DNA of 55,743 bases from an uncultured Bacteroidota bacterium (GTDB lineage: Bacteria; Bacteroidota; Bacteroidia; 2-12-FULL-35-15): the NCBI GenBank assembly GCA_903926385.1, contig CAIYIS010000056.1, positions 1 through 55,743 of the forward strand, in the 5' to 3' direction. The translations under genes and the position numbers were made by a program. Below the pieces are notes generated by a model that did not search any database, had not been told where the DNA came from, and worked only from the letters and a program-made list of their open reading frames with translations. Every line of letters starts with the position of its first letter. Position 1 is the stretch's first letter. This document shows positions 25,006 through 34,010 of this stretch, in pieces.

Positions 25006-26484
25006 TTAATGCTGTATGACGAGCTTTTCTGTGTGTGAATATTCATTCCCTGAAAGGGTAATAAAATAAATTCCATTTGTTAAATCAGATACATTAATAG
25101 TATTAGAATTTTGGCGAATCACCTTTTCAGTTTTAATTTCATTTCCTAACAAATCAGTTATTTTTAAAACTAAACCTTTCTCCGATTTATTCATCATCAC
25201 GTTCACATAATCGTTAGCAGGATTAGGAAAAATGCTCATACTTGTATTATTTGTTACATGTGTGTTTTGAATATTGGTCGCCACACTAACGTCTGTTGAG
25301 GTACAATAACCCATCGAATCAGTTTTAATAAGATACACATCATCGAGATAATTCGAAAAACTTTGGGTAATACCACAAATAATAAATCCGTTATCTGTTG
25401 CGGTTTCTATCGAAAATCCTTCATCATAATTTCCACCGCCAAATGACGTTCCGTTAAAGTAAGTCCAATTGCTATTTAAAATATAAATGCAACCATCACC
25501 ATTTCCATTGGGGTCACCATGTGTCACCTCTCTTCCAGTTGCAGCCACTCTTCCAAGTGTATCTTCAGTTATTGATTGAAATCCATCGTAAGCGGGTAAA
25601 TACGTTCTGTACATTAAGCCCACTGTAACACCATTGATATCTATTTTTACAATTATTCCATCTGAATCGCCACTTCCAAAACTTTGAGATTCGCCCGCAA
25701 GTAGGTAACCACCGTTTCTACTAATTAAGATATCATTGGAATAATCGAGATGTGTAGCCCCCCCAAACAAATTCGTCCACACCATATTTCCTAATGCATC
25801 CGTTTTGATGGTGTACATATCGCCCAGCACATCGCCCATGCTTTTGGAGGTTCCGGTAAGTATATAACCACCATCAGAGGTTTGTACCACAGAGGTGGCT
25901 TGGTCTTCGTTGGTTCCACCGTAGGTTTTAGTCCACACGGTGTCGCCAGCGGCATTTAGTTTTAACAGATAATAATCGGCATCACCATTTCCGTAGCTGT
26001 AGGTATAACCGCATACAATGTAGCCTCCATCGGTGGTTGGCTCAATGCAGTTACCAAAATCCCAGTCGACTCCTCCGTAAGTGCGTGTCCATAGGGTATC
26101 CATCAGTGAGTCGGTTTTTACCAGATACACATCATAGCCGCCAGCCCCGTAACTATTGGTATAGCCCAGCAACACATAACCGCTGTCGGCAGTTTGTCTC
26201 ACACATTTGGCCACATCCACATTAATGCCTCCAAACATGGCTTGTCGCTTAGGAATGCCGTATTCATTGGTTTTTAGCAAATACATATCAGTAGCACCAT
26301 TGCCAAAACTACTGGTGCTTCCGCCAATAATATATCCTTTGTCAAAGGTTTGTTTGGCCGAGTAACCCTCGTCATAACCGCTGCTGCCAATGGCTTTTCG
26401 GAATTTAATGGGTATTTGCGAAAAGATAGAATTGCTTGCAATGAGCAATAGCAAAATGATGAAAGTAGTTGTTAGTTTTTTCAT
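25006..26484 (-). CDS. T9SS-secreted repeat protein
   Basis: A 492-aa protein with a signal peptide (ends SIFSQ). Residues ~30-390 hold about seven ~50-residue repeats of the type DGGYILxGxTxSxGxGDxDxYLLKxDxxGxxxWTxTYGGxxxD. This is a beta-propeller-like surface module common in Bacteroidota. The last ~80 residues (SIFPNPANDYVNV...LKITDLLGNEI...GIYFITLSG) are a T9SS type A sorting domain. It is the last gene of a three-gene operon, 4 bases after the beta-barrel gene. Function is unknown; surface display or release is inferred from the sorting domain. Confidence 0.9.
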   Translation of the reverse strand: MKKLTTTFIILLLLIASNSIFSQIPIKFRKAIGSSGYDEGYSAKQTFDKGYIIGGSTSSFGNGATDMYLLKTNEYGIPKRQAMFGGINVDVAKCVRQTADSGYVLLGYTNSYGAGGYDVYLVKTDSLMDTLWTRTYGGVDWDFGNCIEPTTDGGYIVCGYTYSYGNGDADYYLLKLNAAGDTVWTKTYGGTNEDQATSVVQTSDGGYILTGTSKSMGDVLGDMYTIKTDALGNMVWTNLFGGATHLDYSNDILISRNGGYLLAGESQSFGSGDSDGIIVKIDINGVTVGLMYRTYLPAYDGFQSITEDTLGRVAATGREVTHGDPNGNGDGCIYILNSNWTYFNGTSFGGGNYDEGFSIETATDNGFIICGITQSFSNYLDDVYLIKTDSMGYCTSTDVSVATNIQNTHVTNNTSMSIFPNPANDYVNVMMNKSEKGLVLKITDLLGNEIKTEKVIRQNSNTINVSDLTNGIYFITLSGNEYSHTEKLVIQH

Positions 26485-26488
26485 TTTA

Positions 26489-27748
26489 TTAAAACGCTTT
26501 TATCAATGAAATATAGCCTCCCATGCCCGAAGCCTGATTTTGGGCAATGTATCCTTCTATGTTATTACTGCCGGCATAAATAAACACACCCTTGCCAACA
26601 TGAGCAAACAAGCCCAGTCCGTAATTGAACCGGCCATAACCTCCGTATCCGAACGAAGCCGAAAGCATCAGATTATTATTGATGTAAAAACTTCCTTTGG
26701 CATACACCATAAAGTTGTAGTTGGCATTGTAAATATATTTTACACCTTCGGTGAGATGAAAATGTTTACCAAAATCTGTTTGAAAATAGAGGTTTAATGT
26801 GGCAGGCAGCGTTACCGAAACATATTGTTTTTTGAACGGAGCAATTTTATTTTTCACACTATCGGTGGTGGTATGCGCAAATGCCGAGTCCTGCAAATCG
26901 TAAATATTATGAATGGTAAATCCGGTGTAATGAAACAGGGAGTCCTGATTGAGATAGAGTGATGATTTATTATATCTGATAACTCCAATATCCGTAACCG
27001 AAAGTCCAATTTTTGATTTACCAAAACGAGTATTAAAAGGAGCTTCTACAAACACATCTACACTTCCTCCATAGCCATTAAATGCGCTCATCCCTTTGTG
27101 TGCTGTGTCCGACTGTGCTGCCTGCAAACTAGTGTTGAAATCGATGTATTGCCCGTCTTCGCTGGTGTAAAGCTCTGCTTTTTTGGCTAAGATAGCGAGG
27201 TATTGTTGTCCTTTCAGGAAAGAAAAAGCTACACCAAATCGGGCAGTGCTGTCGCTTTGTTTCGAAAAGAAACCAAGTTGCAGTTGCTGATAGTGCAGAT
27301 ACGTTAAATTAAAATCGCTCAGATTAGCTGTTTTTCCGGCAAAAGGAGCATTGCCATAAAATCCTACTTTAAATAAATCGTCAGAATAACGTGTGTCGAA
27401 ATGATAGCGGTCGCGCAGACTTAAAAAGAAATGTACATTTTTTTTGTGCATCACCGAATCGAGTTTTACAGCCACAAAAAAGCCGTAATTGGCTTCGGCA
27501 CCTATCCGGTTTTTGTTTCTGCTTCGCCCCATTATCGCATCTTTCGATTCTCTGTCGATGTAGTCGCCATTATAAAATTTAGAAACAAACTGAGTGGTGA
27601 GTGCAGTAGAATTAAAACTGAAATCGCCAGTAATTCCAGCACGAGATGAGCAGGAGTCGGAAATATGAGCATCGAATATAGTGGCCATTTGTGCATCAGA
27701 TGGAACCGCTGCACAGGTAATAAACAGAATGATTAGTAATTTTTTCAC
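26489..27748 (-). CDS. Outer-membrane beta-barrel protein (DUF5723-like)
   Basis: A 419-aa protein with a signal peptide (ends VPSDAQ) and an even spread of amphipathic beta strands up to a C-terminal aromatic-ended strand (GGYISLIKAF). The N-terminal plug-like start (SRAGITGDFSFNSTAL) and the RIGAEANYGFFVAVKL segment resemble DUF5723 outer-membrane proteins; the assignment is by resemblance. It lies in an operon with a lipoprotein upstream (15-base gap) and a T9SS-secreted protein downstream (4-base gap), suggesting a joint surface structure. Confidence 0.78.
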   Translation of the reverse strand: MKKLLIILFITCAAVPSDAQMATIFDAHISDSCSSRAGITGDFSFNSTALTTQFVSKFYNGDYIDRESKDAIMGRSRNKNRIGAEANYGFFVAVKLDSVMHKKNVHFFLSLRDRYHFDTRYSDDLFKVGFYGNAPFAGKTANLSDFNLTYLHYQQLQLGFFSKQSDSTARFGVAFSFLKGQQYLAILAKKAELYTSEDGQYIDFNTSLQAAQSDTAHKGMSAFNGYGGSVDVFVEAPFNTRFGKSKIGLSVTDIGVIRYNKSSLYLNQDSLFHYTGFTIHNIYDLQDSAFAHTTTDSVKNKIAPFKKQYVSVTLPATLNLYFQTDFGKHFHLTEGVKYIYNANYNFMVYAKGSFYINNNLMLSASFGYGGYGRFNYGLGLFAHVGKGVFIYAGSNNIEGYIAQNQASGMGGYISLIKAF

Positions 27749-27763
27749 AAGTAAAAAAAGTTG

Positions 27764-29371
27764 TTATTTCAAATGAACCGTATAATTAATATCTCCCACC
27801 AGTTTCACATCGATGGTATAATCGCTGTAAATTTTTACATAATTAGGTTGGGCACTGGTATTGAATTTTACTTTAAGGGCAATGTGTTTGGTGTCGTAAA
27901 GCAATTTCATTTTACTTTCGCTAACCGGAATAATAATTTTAGTTAGTTTTTTATCTGTTACTCTCAGGCTCGAATTTACAGGCGCCTGGTCGATTGTATT
28001 AGCATAACCAAAAATGGAATCAGCAATTGCGTGTTGGTCGTTGAGCAAATACATTTGCAATCCGGCATTAAATGGAAATCCGTTTTCGGCAAACAGAGTA
28101 AGCGTTCCGCTGTGTACATTCTGCACATTATCTTTATTCGAAATATTTAATGCTAATGTATCCACCAATGTTAAATTGTTTGCCATAAGCGAAAGCGGAA
28201 TCTCCATATTTAATTGGGCTTTTAGCAAATGGTCTGAAAAAATAAAATCATTCGACCCCGAAACATTGCCCAGCGGATTAGTTATTATTTGCAAAGAATA
28301 CGAAAGTTTATCGGGTAAATTCTCCACAAATGGACGAATGTTGGAGTTGGTAGTAGTAAGCGGAAAGTTGGCATAAGTAGGGTAAATAGTGCCTGTGCCA
28401 TATCCGTTGCTCTCCGATGCTCTGTTAATATTGATGGGCGTATTCATGATGGAATTTTGAAGATCAACCAAATGATTGGTATGCGAATTAAGCGAACTCA
28501 AATTATTAATGTACATCCGTGCATCCAGTCCTATCGGATTTTCAATCTTCAGATTAAAGTTAACATCTTCCAAACTTAACGAACCTGAGACAATATTTTT
28601 AAATACATCAAAGTTGCTTAATGCAGGGCCAATGTTAAACGTATTTTGTCCAAAATATCCTTTTGCATAATAAGGAATAATGTCATAAAATTTGTTGGAT
28701 ATGGTGATTTGGTCGTTATTAACCAACACCGAATCGCCAGAATTACTAATGTTAACATTTAGAGAAGTTGTAATAGTGTTTACCATATTATGTGCATAAC
28801 CTGTTAAATCGATGGTGTAGCCTGATAAATCAAATATTTGGTTGTAGATTCCGGGAGAGCTCCCCACAGCTGCGGGCACAGTAATGTTTATTGAAAATGG
28901 CTGTCCGTTCAATGTTGCTGAAGGAATACTATAGTGAAAATCAGTAGTGTGTTTAACTGTACTTTGAATAGAATAACTCACTTTACCCGACTTTACAATA
29001 ACGGTTCGAAGTTGCACTCCAGGCAATTGATAAGTGGTATTGGTGTTTGGAGACAAAACTGGTATAACTGTGCCGGGAGCGAAAGTAATTCCGGAAATAG
29101 GAATAGCTAAAATTTGAGAAATGGTTGTGTCTGGAATTTTGAAAAGAGTATCCATTTTCAAACCATAAAAATTATTTTCATACACAAGTTTAAGAGAACT
29201 ATCTGGGTTGGCTTGAATAACCGAATTGGTCAAGAGGTTATTCAGATTCAAAGAAGCGTTAGCAATAGGTGCCAATAGTTCTGTATCCCAAGAAGGTCCG
29301 TCATTCGCTTTTCGGCATGAAACGAATAAAAATGACGAAAAAATAACAATACCTATAAGTGCTTTTTTCAT
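27764..29371 (-). CDS. Large lipoprotein, unknown
   Basis: A 535-aa protein with a lipoprotein signal peptide (FVSC lipobox at ~16-19). The mature part is beta-rich and Asn/Ser/Thr-rich, with strands such as YSIQSTVKHTTDFHYSI and a C-terminal YTIDVKLVGDINYTVHLK. No family is recognised. It is the first gene of the operon with the beta-barrel and T9SS proteins, and is probably outer-membrane-anchored and their partner. Confidence 0.8.
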   Translation of the reverse strand: MKKALIGIVIFSSFLFVSCRKANDGPSWDTELLAPIANASLNLNNLLTNSVIQANPDSSLKLVYENNFYGLKMDTLFKIPDTTISQILAIPISGITFAPGTVIPVLSPNTNTTYQLPGVQLRTVIVKSGKVSYSIQSTVKHTTDFHYSIPSATLNGQPFSINITVPAAVGSSPGIYNQIFDLSGYTIDLTGYAHNMVNTITTSLNVNISNSGDSVLVNNDQITISNKFYDIIPYYAKGYFGQNTFNIGPALSNFDVFKNIVSGSLSLEDVNFNLKIENPIGLDARMYINNLSSLNSHTNHLVDLQNSIMNTPININRASESNGYGTGTIYPTYANFPLTTTNSNIRPFVENLPDKLSYSLQIITNPLGNVSGSNDFIFSDHLLKAQLNMEIPLSLMANNLTLVDTLALNISNKDNVQNVHSGTLTLFAENGFPFNAGLQMYLLNDQHAIADSIFGYANTIDQAPVNSSLRVTDKKLTKIIIPVSESKMKLLYDTKHIALKVKFNTSAQPNYVKIYSDYTIDVKLVGDINYTVHLK

Positions 29372-29468
29372 ATAATTGAATGGCTATTTACTCTAATATT
29401 TGGATAAAAATAGTAAATAAAATTAACCCTACGTTAATTAAATGGTGGATAAATATATTTAAAAAGAA

Positions 29469-29498
29469 TTTGTAGTCTTATTTTATAGTGTATTTTTG
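29469..29498 (+). promoter_or_regulatory. Bacteroidota promoter
   Basis: TTTG at 29469-29472, an 18-base spacer, then TATTTTTG at 29491-29498 match the TTTG/TAnnTTTG consensus. The promoter lies 45 bases upstream of the ATG at 29544 and drives the paralogue pair. It also supports that ATG over a start at 29496, which would sit inside the promoter. Confidence 0.75.
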
Positions 29499-29543
29499 CG
29501 ACTTCATAGTACATTTTACAAAATTAACACACATAGATTAGCC

Positions 29544-29981
29544 ATGTTAAAGAAAATATTTTTGATGTCCTGGCTCATTTCGTCTGTAGGTATGTTCATC
29601 TTATCCTATATTTGGCACGGATATGTCTTACTTGATTTTTTTAAGAACGGAACGCCTACCGGTTTGAGCTTATTTTATAAAATTCTTATTTATTTAGTTA
29701 TAGGTTTTATAATAACTTGGCTGTTTAATTTAAGAATATTTAAGGAATTCTTAAAATACTCACCTTCCCTCAAGGGAATCATTATTGGAGTTCTTGTGGG
29801 GATTGTAGTTTTTTCAATATCTACATTCAAAAGTATTTCTTATAATGTTTCATTATCTCACCAGTATTTATTATTGAATTTTCTATGGCAAGTATTTGAA
29901 CAGGCTATGGGTGGACTTTTGGTTGGTGTGGTGTATTATTTTTTATTTGACCCGGAATCAACTTCAGAAGAAAACAATTAG
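29544..29981 (+). CDS. Small integral membrane protein, paralogue A
   Basis: A 145-aa protein with four predicted membrane segments. The first contains SWLISSVGMFILSYIWHGYVLLDF and the last FLWQVFEQAMGGLLVG. The same landmarks (SYLWH, SLWQVIEQGIGG) occur in the next gene, so the two arose by tandem duplication. It weakly resembles DUF1761-type membrane proteins. Function is unknown. The pair is separated by 6 bases and shares one promoter. Confidence 0.75.
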   Translation: MLKKIFLMSWLISSVGMFILSYIWHGYVLLDFFKNGTPTGLSLFYKILIYLVIGFIITWLFNLRIFKEFLKYSPSLKGIIIGVLVGIVVFSISTFKSISYNVSLSHQYLLLNFLWQVFEQAMGGLLVGVVYYFLFDPESTSEENN

Positions 29982-29987
29982 TAATTT

Positions 29988-30416
29988 ATGTTTAGAAAAC
30001 GATTTTTTGCTTCATGGATATTTGCTTCAATTGGCATGTTCATGCTCTCTTACTTATGGCATAGCGTTATACTCAGCGACTTTTCTATTTTAATTTACCC
30101 TATACGCTTGTTCATGCTCATTGCAGCTTTCGTATATTTATTTTTAGGCTATTGTGTTGCCAAAAGTTTCTCTATACCATTTCTTGCTACAAAATATAAA
30201 AGAAAGCCTTTTAGTAGAGGAATAGCAGGAGGAGCTATATGTGGATTGAGCTTTTATATCATTTCTACAGTTTTGGGAATTTCATTTACTACTACCATTA
30301 CAGTAAAACACTTGCTTTATGATTCATTATGGCAGGTAATTGAACAAGGAATAGGCGGTGTTATTGTAGCCATTACTCATATTTTTATATACGAGCCCGA
30401 AACAGTGCAAGATTAA
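29988..30416 (+). CDS. Small integral membrane protein, paralogue B
   Basis: A 142-aa protein with four membrane segments, a paralogue of the gene before it: matching N-termini with SYLWHSVILSDF and the late SLWQVIEQGIGGVIV motif. The conserved W-H near residue 23-24 and W-Q-V-x-E-Q in the last segment are shared and could be functional. The stop codon overlaps the stop of the convergent rarA by 4 bases. Confidence 0.75.
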   Translation: MFRKRFFASWIFASIGMFMLSYLWHSVILSDFSILIYPIRLFMLIAAFVYLFLGYCVAKSFSIPFLATKYKRKPFSRGIAGGAICGLSFYIISTVLGISFTTTITVKHLLYDSLWQVIEQGIGGVIVAITHIFIYEPETVQD

Positions 30417-31693
30417 TAATTGTACTTTTCTCCCCACAATTTTCTCAGGTATTCTCTCATTTCCTTTTCTCTGGCATTATCTCCCGGCTCATAAAATTTA
30501 ATTCCTTTTATTCCATCAGGTAAATAATCTTGATGAATGAAATTGTTTTGATAGCTGTGGGCATATTTATAATCTGCTCCGTAACCAATTTCTTTCATTA
30601 ACTTGGTTGGAGCGTTACGCAAATGCAAGGGGACAGGCAAATCACCGTTTGTTTTTACCGCTTCTATTGCACTTTCAATAGCCATGTAAGCTGCATTACT
30701 TTTTGCAGAACATGCCAGATAAGTTACTGCTTGAGATAAAATAATTCGAGATTCAGGATAACCAATAAGATTAACGGCTTGAAAACAATTGTTCGCAATT
30801 ACTAATGCTGTTGGGTTGGCATTACCAATGTCTTCCGAGGAAAGAATAACAAGCCTTCTGGCAATAAACTTAGGGTCTTCACCTCCTTCTATCATTCTGG
30901 CCAGCCAGTAAACTGCAGCATTTGGGTCGCTACCACGAATGGATTTGATAAAAGCAGAAATAATATCATAATGATTTTCCCCTGTCTTATCATACATAGC
31001 AATGTTTTGCTGAACAATAGCAGTAACTTTATCATTGGTTATTTCAATAGTATCACCCCCAATAGTATTTATTACCAATTCAAAAATATTTAACAATTTC
31101 CTACCGTCTCCTCCCGAAATTCTTAACAGAGCTTCATTTTCAGTAATTGTTATTTTCTTTTCTTTAAGCACACCATCAGTCCTCATCGCCAAATCCAGCA
31201 TCGAAAGCAAATCAGCTTTATCCAATGATCGAAGTATGTAAACCTGACACCGAGACAAAAGAGCTGATATTACTTCAAAAGAGGGGTTTTCAGTGGTGGC
31301 ACCAATTAAGGTAACGGTGCCTTTTTCCACTGCACCCAGTAATGAATCTTGTTGTGATTTACTAAAACGATGAATTTCATCAATAAAAAGTATAGGGTTT
31401 TGTTGCTGAAACATACCATTCCCCTTAGCTTTATCAATAACATCCCTAATATCTTTCACTCCCGAGTTGATAGCACTTAAAGCATAAAACGGTCGTTTGA
31501 GTTGATGAGCAATGATGTTGGCCAGCGTTGTTTTCCCCACTCCTGGCGGTCCCCACAAAATAATTGAAGGAAGAAGATTTGATGTTATTGCATTTCGTAA
31601 AATAGCACCTTCACCTACAATATGTTTTTGACCAATGTAGTTATCCAAGCTAGTTGGACGCATCCGCTCGGCAAGTGGAGTAGTATTCATCAT
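30413..31693 (-). CDS. rarA: Replication-associated recombination protein A (AAA+ ATPase)
   Basis: A 426-aa protein of normal family length (also called MgsA). Walker A GPPGVGKT is at 48-55, Walker B FIDEIHRF is at ~104-111, and sensor 1 GATTENPSF follows. The arginine-finger region SALLSRC and the C-terminal RarA/Werner-interacting tetramerisation part (ARRLVILSSEDIGNANP, PLHLRNAPTKLM) are present. It acts at stalled replication forks. It is upstream of a cytochrome-like gene that starts 3 bases away on the same strand orientation, but no functional link is evident. Confidence 0.97.
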   Translation of the reverse strand: MMNTTPLAERMRPTSLDNYIGQKHIVGEGAILRNAITSNLLPSIILWGPPGVGKTTLANIIAHQLKRPFYALSAINSGVKDIRDVIDKAKGNGMFQQQNPILFIDEIHRFSKSQQDSLLGAVEKGTVTLIGATTENPSFEVISALLSRCQVYILRSLDKADLLSMLDLAMRTDGVLKEKKITITENEALLRISGGDGRKLLNIFELVINTIGGDTIEITNDKVTAIVQQNIAMYDKTGENHYDIISAFIKSIRGSDPNAAVYWLARMIEGGEDPKFIARRLVILSSEDIGNANPTALVIANNCFQAVNLIGYPESRIILSQAVTYLACSAKSNAAYMAIESAIEAVKTNGDLPVPLHLRNAPTKLMKEIGYGADYKYAHSYQNNFIHQDYLPDGIKGIKFYEPGDNAREKEMREYLRKLWGEKYNY

Positions 31694-31696
31694 TAA

Positions 31697-32053
31697 TTAG
31701 TTCATTCCTCCCATTACCCAGCACTCAATTAGATGAATGGTTTTATCATCCAATTTATCAGCATGTGCAGGCATTTTCGGATATCCTCTTTTCCATTTAA
31801 TCACTCCTACTAAATCTCCGTTTTTACCGGCTCTTTTTAAGTCAGGTAACAATAAGAAATTATAGCCGCCTTTGGCTTTTTCTCCATGGCATTTGGTGCA
31901 ATACGTAGCTATGACCCCTTTAATATCGCTTTCATAAGTTGGAGTGGTTTCGCAAACAACTTTTGCTTGTGCTGTTTCGGCTTGTTTTGCGCCCGATTTA
32001 CATGCTCCCATCATAGTTATGATGGCGAGAGATAATACAATTGTTTTTTTCAT
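31697..32053 (-). CDS. Small c-type cytochrome lipoprotein
   Basis: A 118-aa protein with a lipoprotein signal (MMGAC, C18). One haem-binding motif C52-x2-C55-H56 and the likely axial Met in KMPAHA (M94) define a class I-like mono-haem cytochrome c. It is probably anchored in the periplasm as an electron carrier or domain partner of a respiratory or secretion-associated complex. Gene order (acyltransferase - cytochrome - rarA, all minus, 3- to 36-base gaps) suggests one transcript. Confidence 0.88.
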   Translation of the reverse strand: MKKTIVLSLAIITMMGACKSGAKQAETAQAKVVCETTPTYESDIKGVIATYCTKCHGEKAKGGYNFLLLPDLKRAGKNGDLVGVIKWKRGYPKMPAHADKLDDKTIHLIECWVMGGMN

Positions 32054-32089
32054 TATTATATAGATTGGTTGGTTAATTTACTTGTTTGT

Positions 32090-32980
32090 TCAGTTATCTT
32101 GTTTAGTGTTTTCAGGTCGTTTGTGTTTCCATCTTTTGTGGCTCCAAAGCCAGTATTGCGGATGTTTCCGAATGTCTTCTTCCAATAAATGAGTTGCCTT
32201 TTCAATGATGTATCCATAAGGAGTTTCTTGAGGTTTGTCAGTAACGTCAATCAAATCAAGACAATAATGTCCGCGTTTTACCTTATTGATTGTCCCGTAA
32301 ACAACAGGGTAATTATAATCTTTAGCATATTTTTCAATTCCATACTGCACTCCTGTATCCTGATTCAAAAACTTCATCCAGTATGCTGAACGAGGATTGG
32401 AAGGAGACTGGTCGAAACCGAAAATCAAGCAACTTAAAGTCGCTTTCTGATTATCTAGATATCGCTTAACTCCCTTTGTTGAAAGTAATATTAATCCGTA
32501 TTTACCTCTTGTGTTTTGCATTTTAGTATCAAAAAACTTATTGGTTAAAGGAGTGTAAATACCTACCGCTTTATGTTTAATATGCATATCTATTCCTACT
32601 GCAAGTAATTCCCAATTATTAAAATGCCCTCCAGCTACGAGCACAGTCTTACCTTGAGAATAGTATTTATTTAATACTTCAGGATTATTCACAACAAACC
32701 GTTTTCTTACTTGTTTTTCGGTTATAGTAAATGTCTTAATACTCTCCACCATCAGGTCGCAAAAATGGCGGTAAAATTTACGACATATCTCCTGATGCTC
32801 CTTTTCTGTTTTTTCCGGAAATGAGTTTCTAATGTTTTGTAGTATTACTTTTTTGCGATACCCTGTTATATAATAGAAAATAAAAAACAAAGTGTTGGAA
32901 ATGCCATATAACACAGGGAAAGGTAAAAGTGATATTGGGATAATAACTAAGTAATATAAAAGCAATGTAAACACAATCAT
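32090..32980 (-). CDS. Lysophospholipid/lipid A acyltransferase, LpxL/HtrB family
   Basis: A 296-aa protein with an N-terminal membrane anchor (LLLYYLVIIPISLLP), then the H119-x4-E124 active-site motif in GGHFNNWELLAVG. An FGFDQSPSNPRSAYW segment is followed by PVVYGTINKVKRGHY, as in HtrB/LpxL acyltransferases. It likely adds a secondary acyl chain to lipid A or a related amino-lipid. The -7-like TATATTTG is upstream (minus strand, 33013-33020). Confidence 0.93.
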   Translation of the reverse strand: MIVFTLLLYYLVIIPISLLPFPVLYGISNTLFFIFYYITGYRKKVILQNIRNSFPEKTEKEHQEICRKFYRHFCDLMVESIKTFTITEKQVRKRFVVNNPEVLNKYYSQGKTVLVAGGHFNNWELLAVGIDMHIKHKAVGIYTPLTNKFFDTKMQNTRGKYGLILLSTKGVKRYLDNQKATLSCLIFGFDQSPSNPRSAYWMKFLNQDTGVQYGIEKYAKDYNYPVVYGTINKVKRGHYCLDLIDVTDKPQETPYGYIIEKATHLLEEDIRKHPQYWLWSHKRWKHKRPENTKQDN

Positions 32981-33081
32981 GTTAAAAATAATTCGCTAAA
33001 AATTTTTTTTGTCAAATATAAAGGTATAGTTTTACAAAGTCGAAAAAATTATTACAATCAATTCAACTATTAATATTAAAA

Positions 33082-33555
33082 ATGAATCAAATTATGAACC
33101 GAATGAATATGTTAAAATCTGTTGTTGTATTATTATGTTTTTCTATTTCTTTTGCTTCTTTCGCACAAACCAAGAAAAAACCGGATAAAAGCAAATTCCT
33201 AGAGAATAGAAAATTCAGTGTTCAGTTTTATGAAATGAAACCAACCGGAAGAGGAAAAGCGGTGGAAAGTACTGTTTCGACAAAGACTGGAAAAATCGAA
33301 TCTCCTTTGATGAAAGAAAAATTACAGATAGATGAAGCAAACTTTACAGTAATACTTGATTCAACTTACACTGAAGATGAAACAGAAATGCATATGGTGA
33401 AGCTGGAAGCATTTATTGAAAATAAAAAGGATGAAACAAAATGGGAGGCAACCATTATTAATTTTGATATTGATGGTACTGTGGTTTTAAGAAAAGGAGA
33501 TGTGGATAAAAAGAAATTTGAATTCTCCGGAACAGAAAAAACTAAGAAGAAATAA
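33082..33555 (+). CDS. Small secreted protein, unknown
   Basis: A 157-aa protein with a signal peptide ending near FASFAQ and a lysine-rich mature N-terminus (TKKKPDKSK). The single small beta-rich domain (NRKFSVQFYEMKPTGRG; EATIINFDIDGTVVLRKGD) is followed by a basic tail ending TEKTKKK. I recognise no family. Alternative in-frame ATGs lie 4 and 7 codons later. Confidence 0.7.
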   Translation: MNQIMNRMNMLKSVVVLLCFSISFASFAQTKKKPDKSKFLENRKFSVQFYEMKPTGRGKAVESTVSTKTGKIESPLMKEKLQIDEANFTVILDSTYTEDETEMHMVKLEAFIENKKDETKWEATIINFDIDGTVVLRKGDVDKKKFEFSGTEKTKKK

Positions 33556-33621
33556 TTACAATGATTAATTGAAAAAGTGAACAATACAAATCATTCGGCC
33601 AGTAAATAAATTGGTAGAAAC

Positions 33622-33657
33622 AAAAAACTCCTTACATTAATGTGTAAGGAGTTTTTT
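33622..33657. terminator. Strong hairpin terminator
   Basis: A 15-bp stem (arms 33622-33636 and 33643-33657) with a 6-base loop, A6 on one side and T6 on the other. It terminates the plus-strand secreted-protein gene and the minus-strand coiled-coil gene. Confidence 0.9.
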
Positions 33658-33676
33658 GTTTTATATTATATAGATT

Positions 33677-33940
33677 CTATTTCTTCTGCAATTGTGCCAG
33701 CTGTTTTTTGAGCAGTTGAATTTCTTCTTCAAGGCTAACTATGACATTTTTCATGTCCTTTTTGTCAGATTTAAGATTCTTTATTTCTATGTCCTTTTGT
33801 TTGTTTTCGGCATAATAATCCGCATTATCTTTTTTCAAATGCTTAACCTCAGCATTCAGCTTAGTATATTCAACCTTGAGACTTTCAAAAGTCCACTCCT
33901 TTTCTTTAGAAGGCAATTTTTTGTATTCGTGTGCTGGCAT
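33677..33940 (-). CDS. Small coiled-coil protein
   Basis: An 87-aa protein. After MPAHEYKKLPSKEKEW, residues ~18-87 form one continuous heptad-type coiled coil (VEYTKLNAEVKHLKKDNADYY...VSLEEEIQLLKKQL). It probably forms dimers or serves as a scaffold; no enzyme motif. It has its own terminator and no close partner gene. Function unknown. Confidence 0.75.
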   Translation of the reverse strand: MPAHEYKKLPSKEKEWTFESLKVEYTKLNAEVKHLKKDNADYYAENKQKDIEIKNLKSDKKDMKNVIVSLEEEIQLLKKQLAQLQKK

Positions 33941-34010
33941 AGTTTGTCAAATGTATTAATAGTAAAGGATTAAAATTGTAAATTAAGTTTTTTTAACATT
34001 GAGTTTCTTA

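Noticed and set aside
32056-32250. 64-aa minus-strand frame at the acyltransferase end
   Set aside because: It overlaps the LpxL-type gene in another frame and has no independent support.
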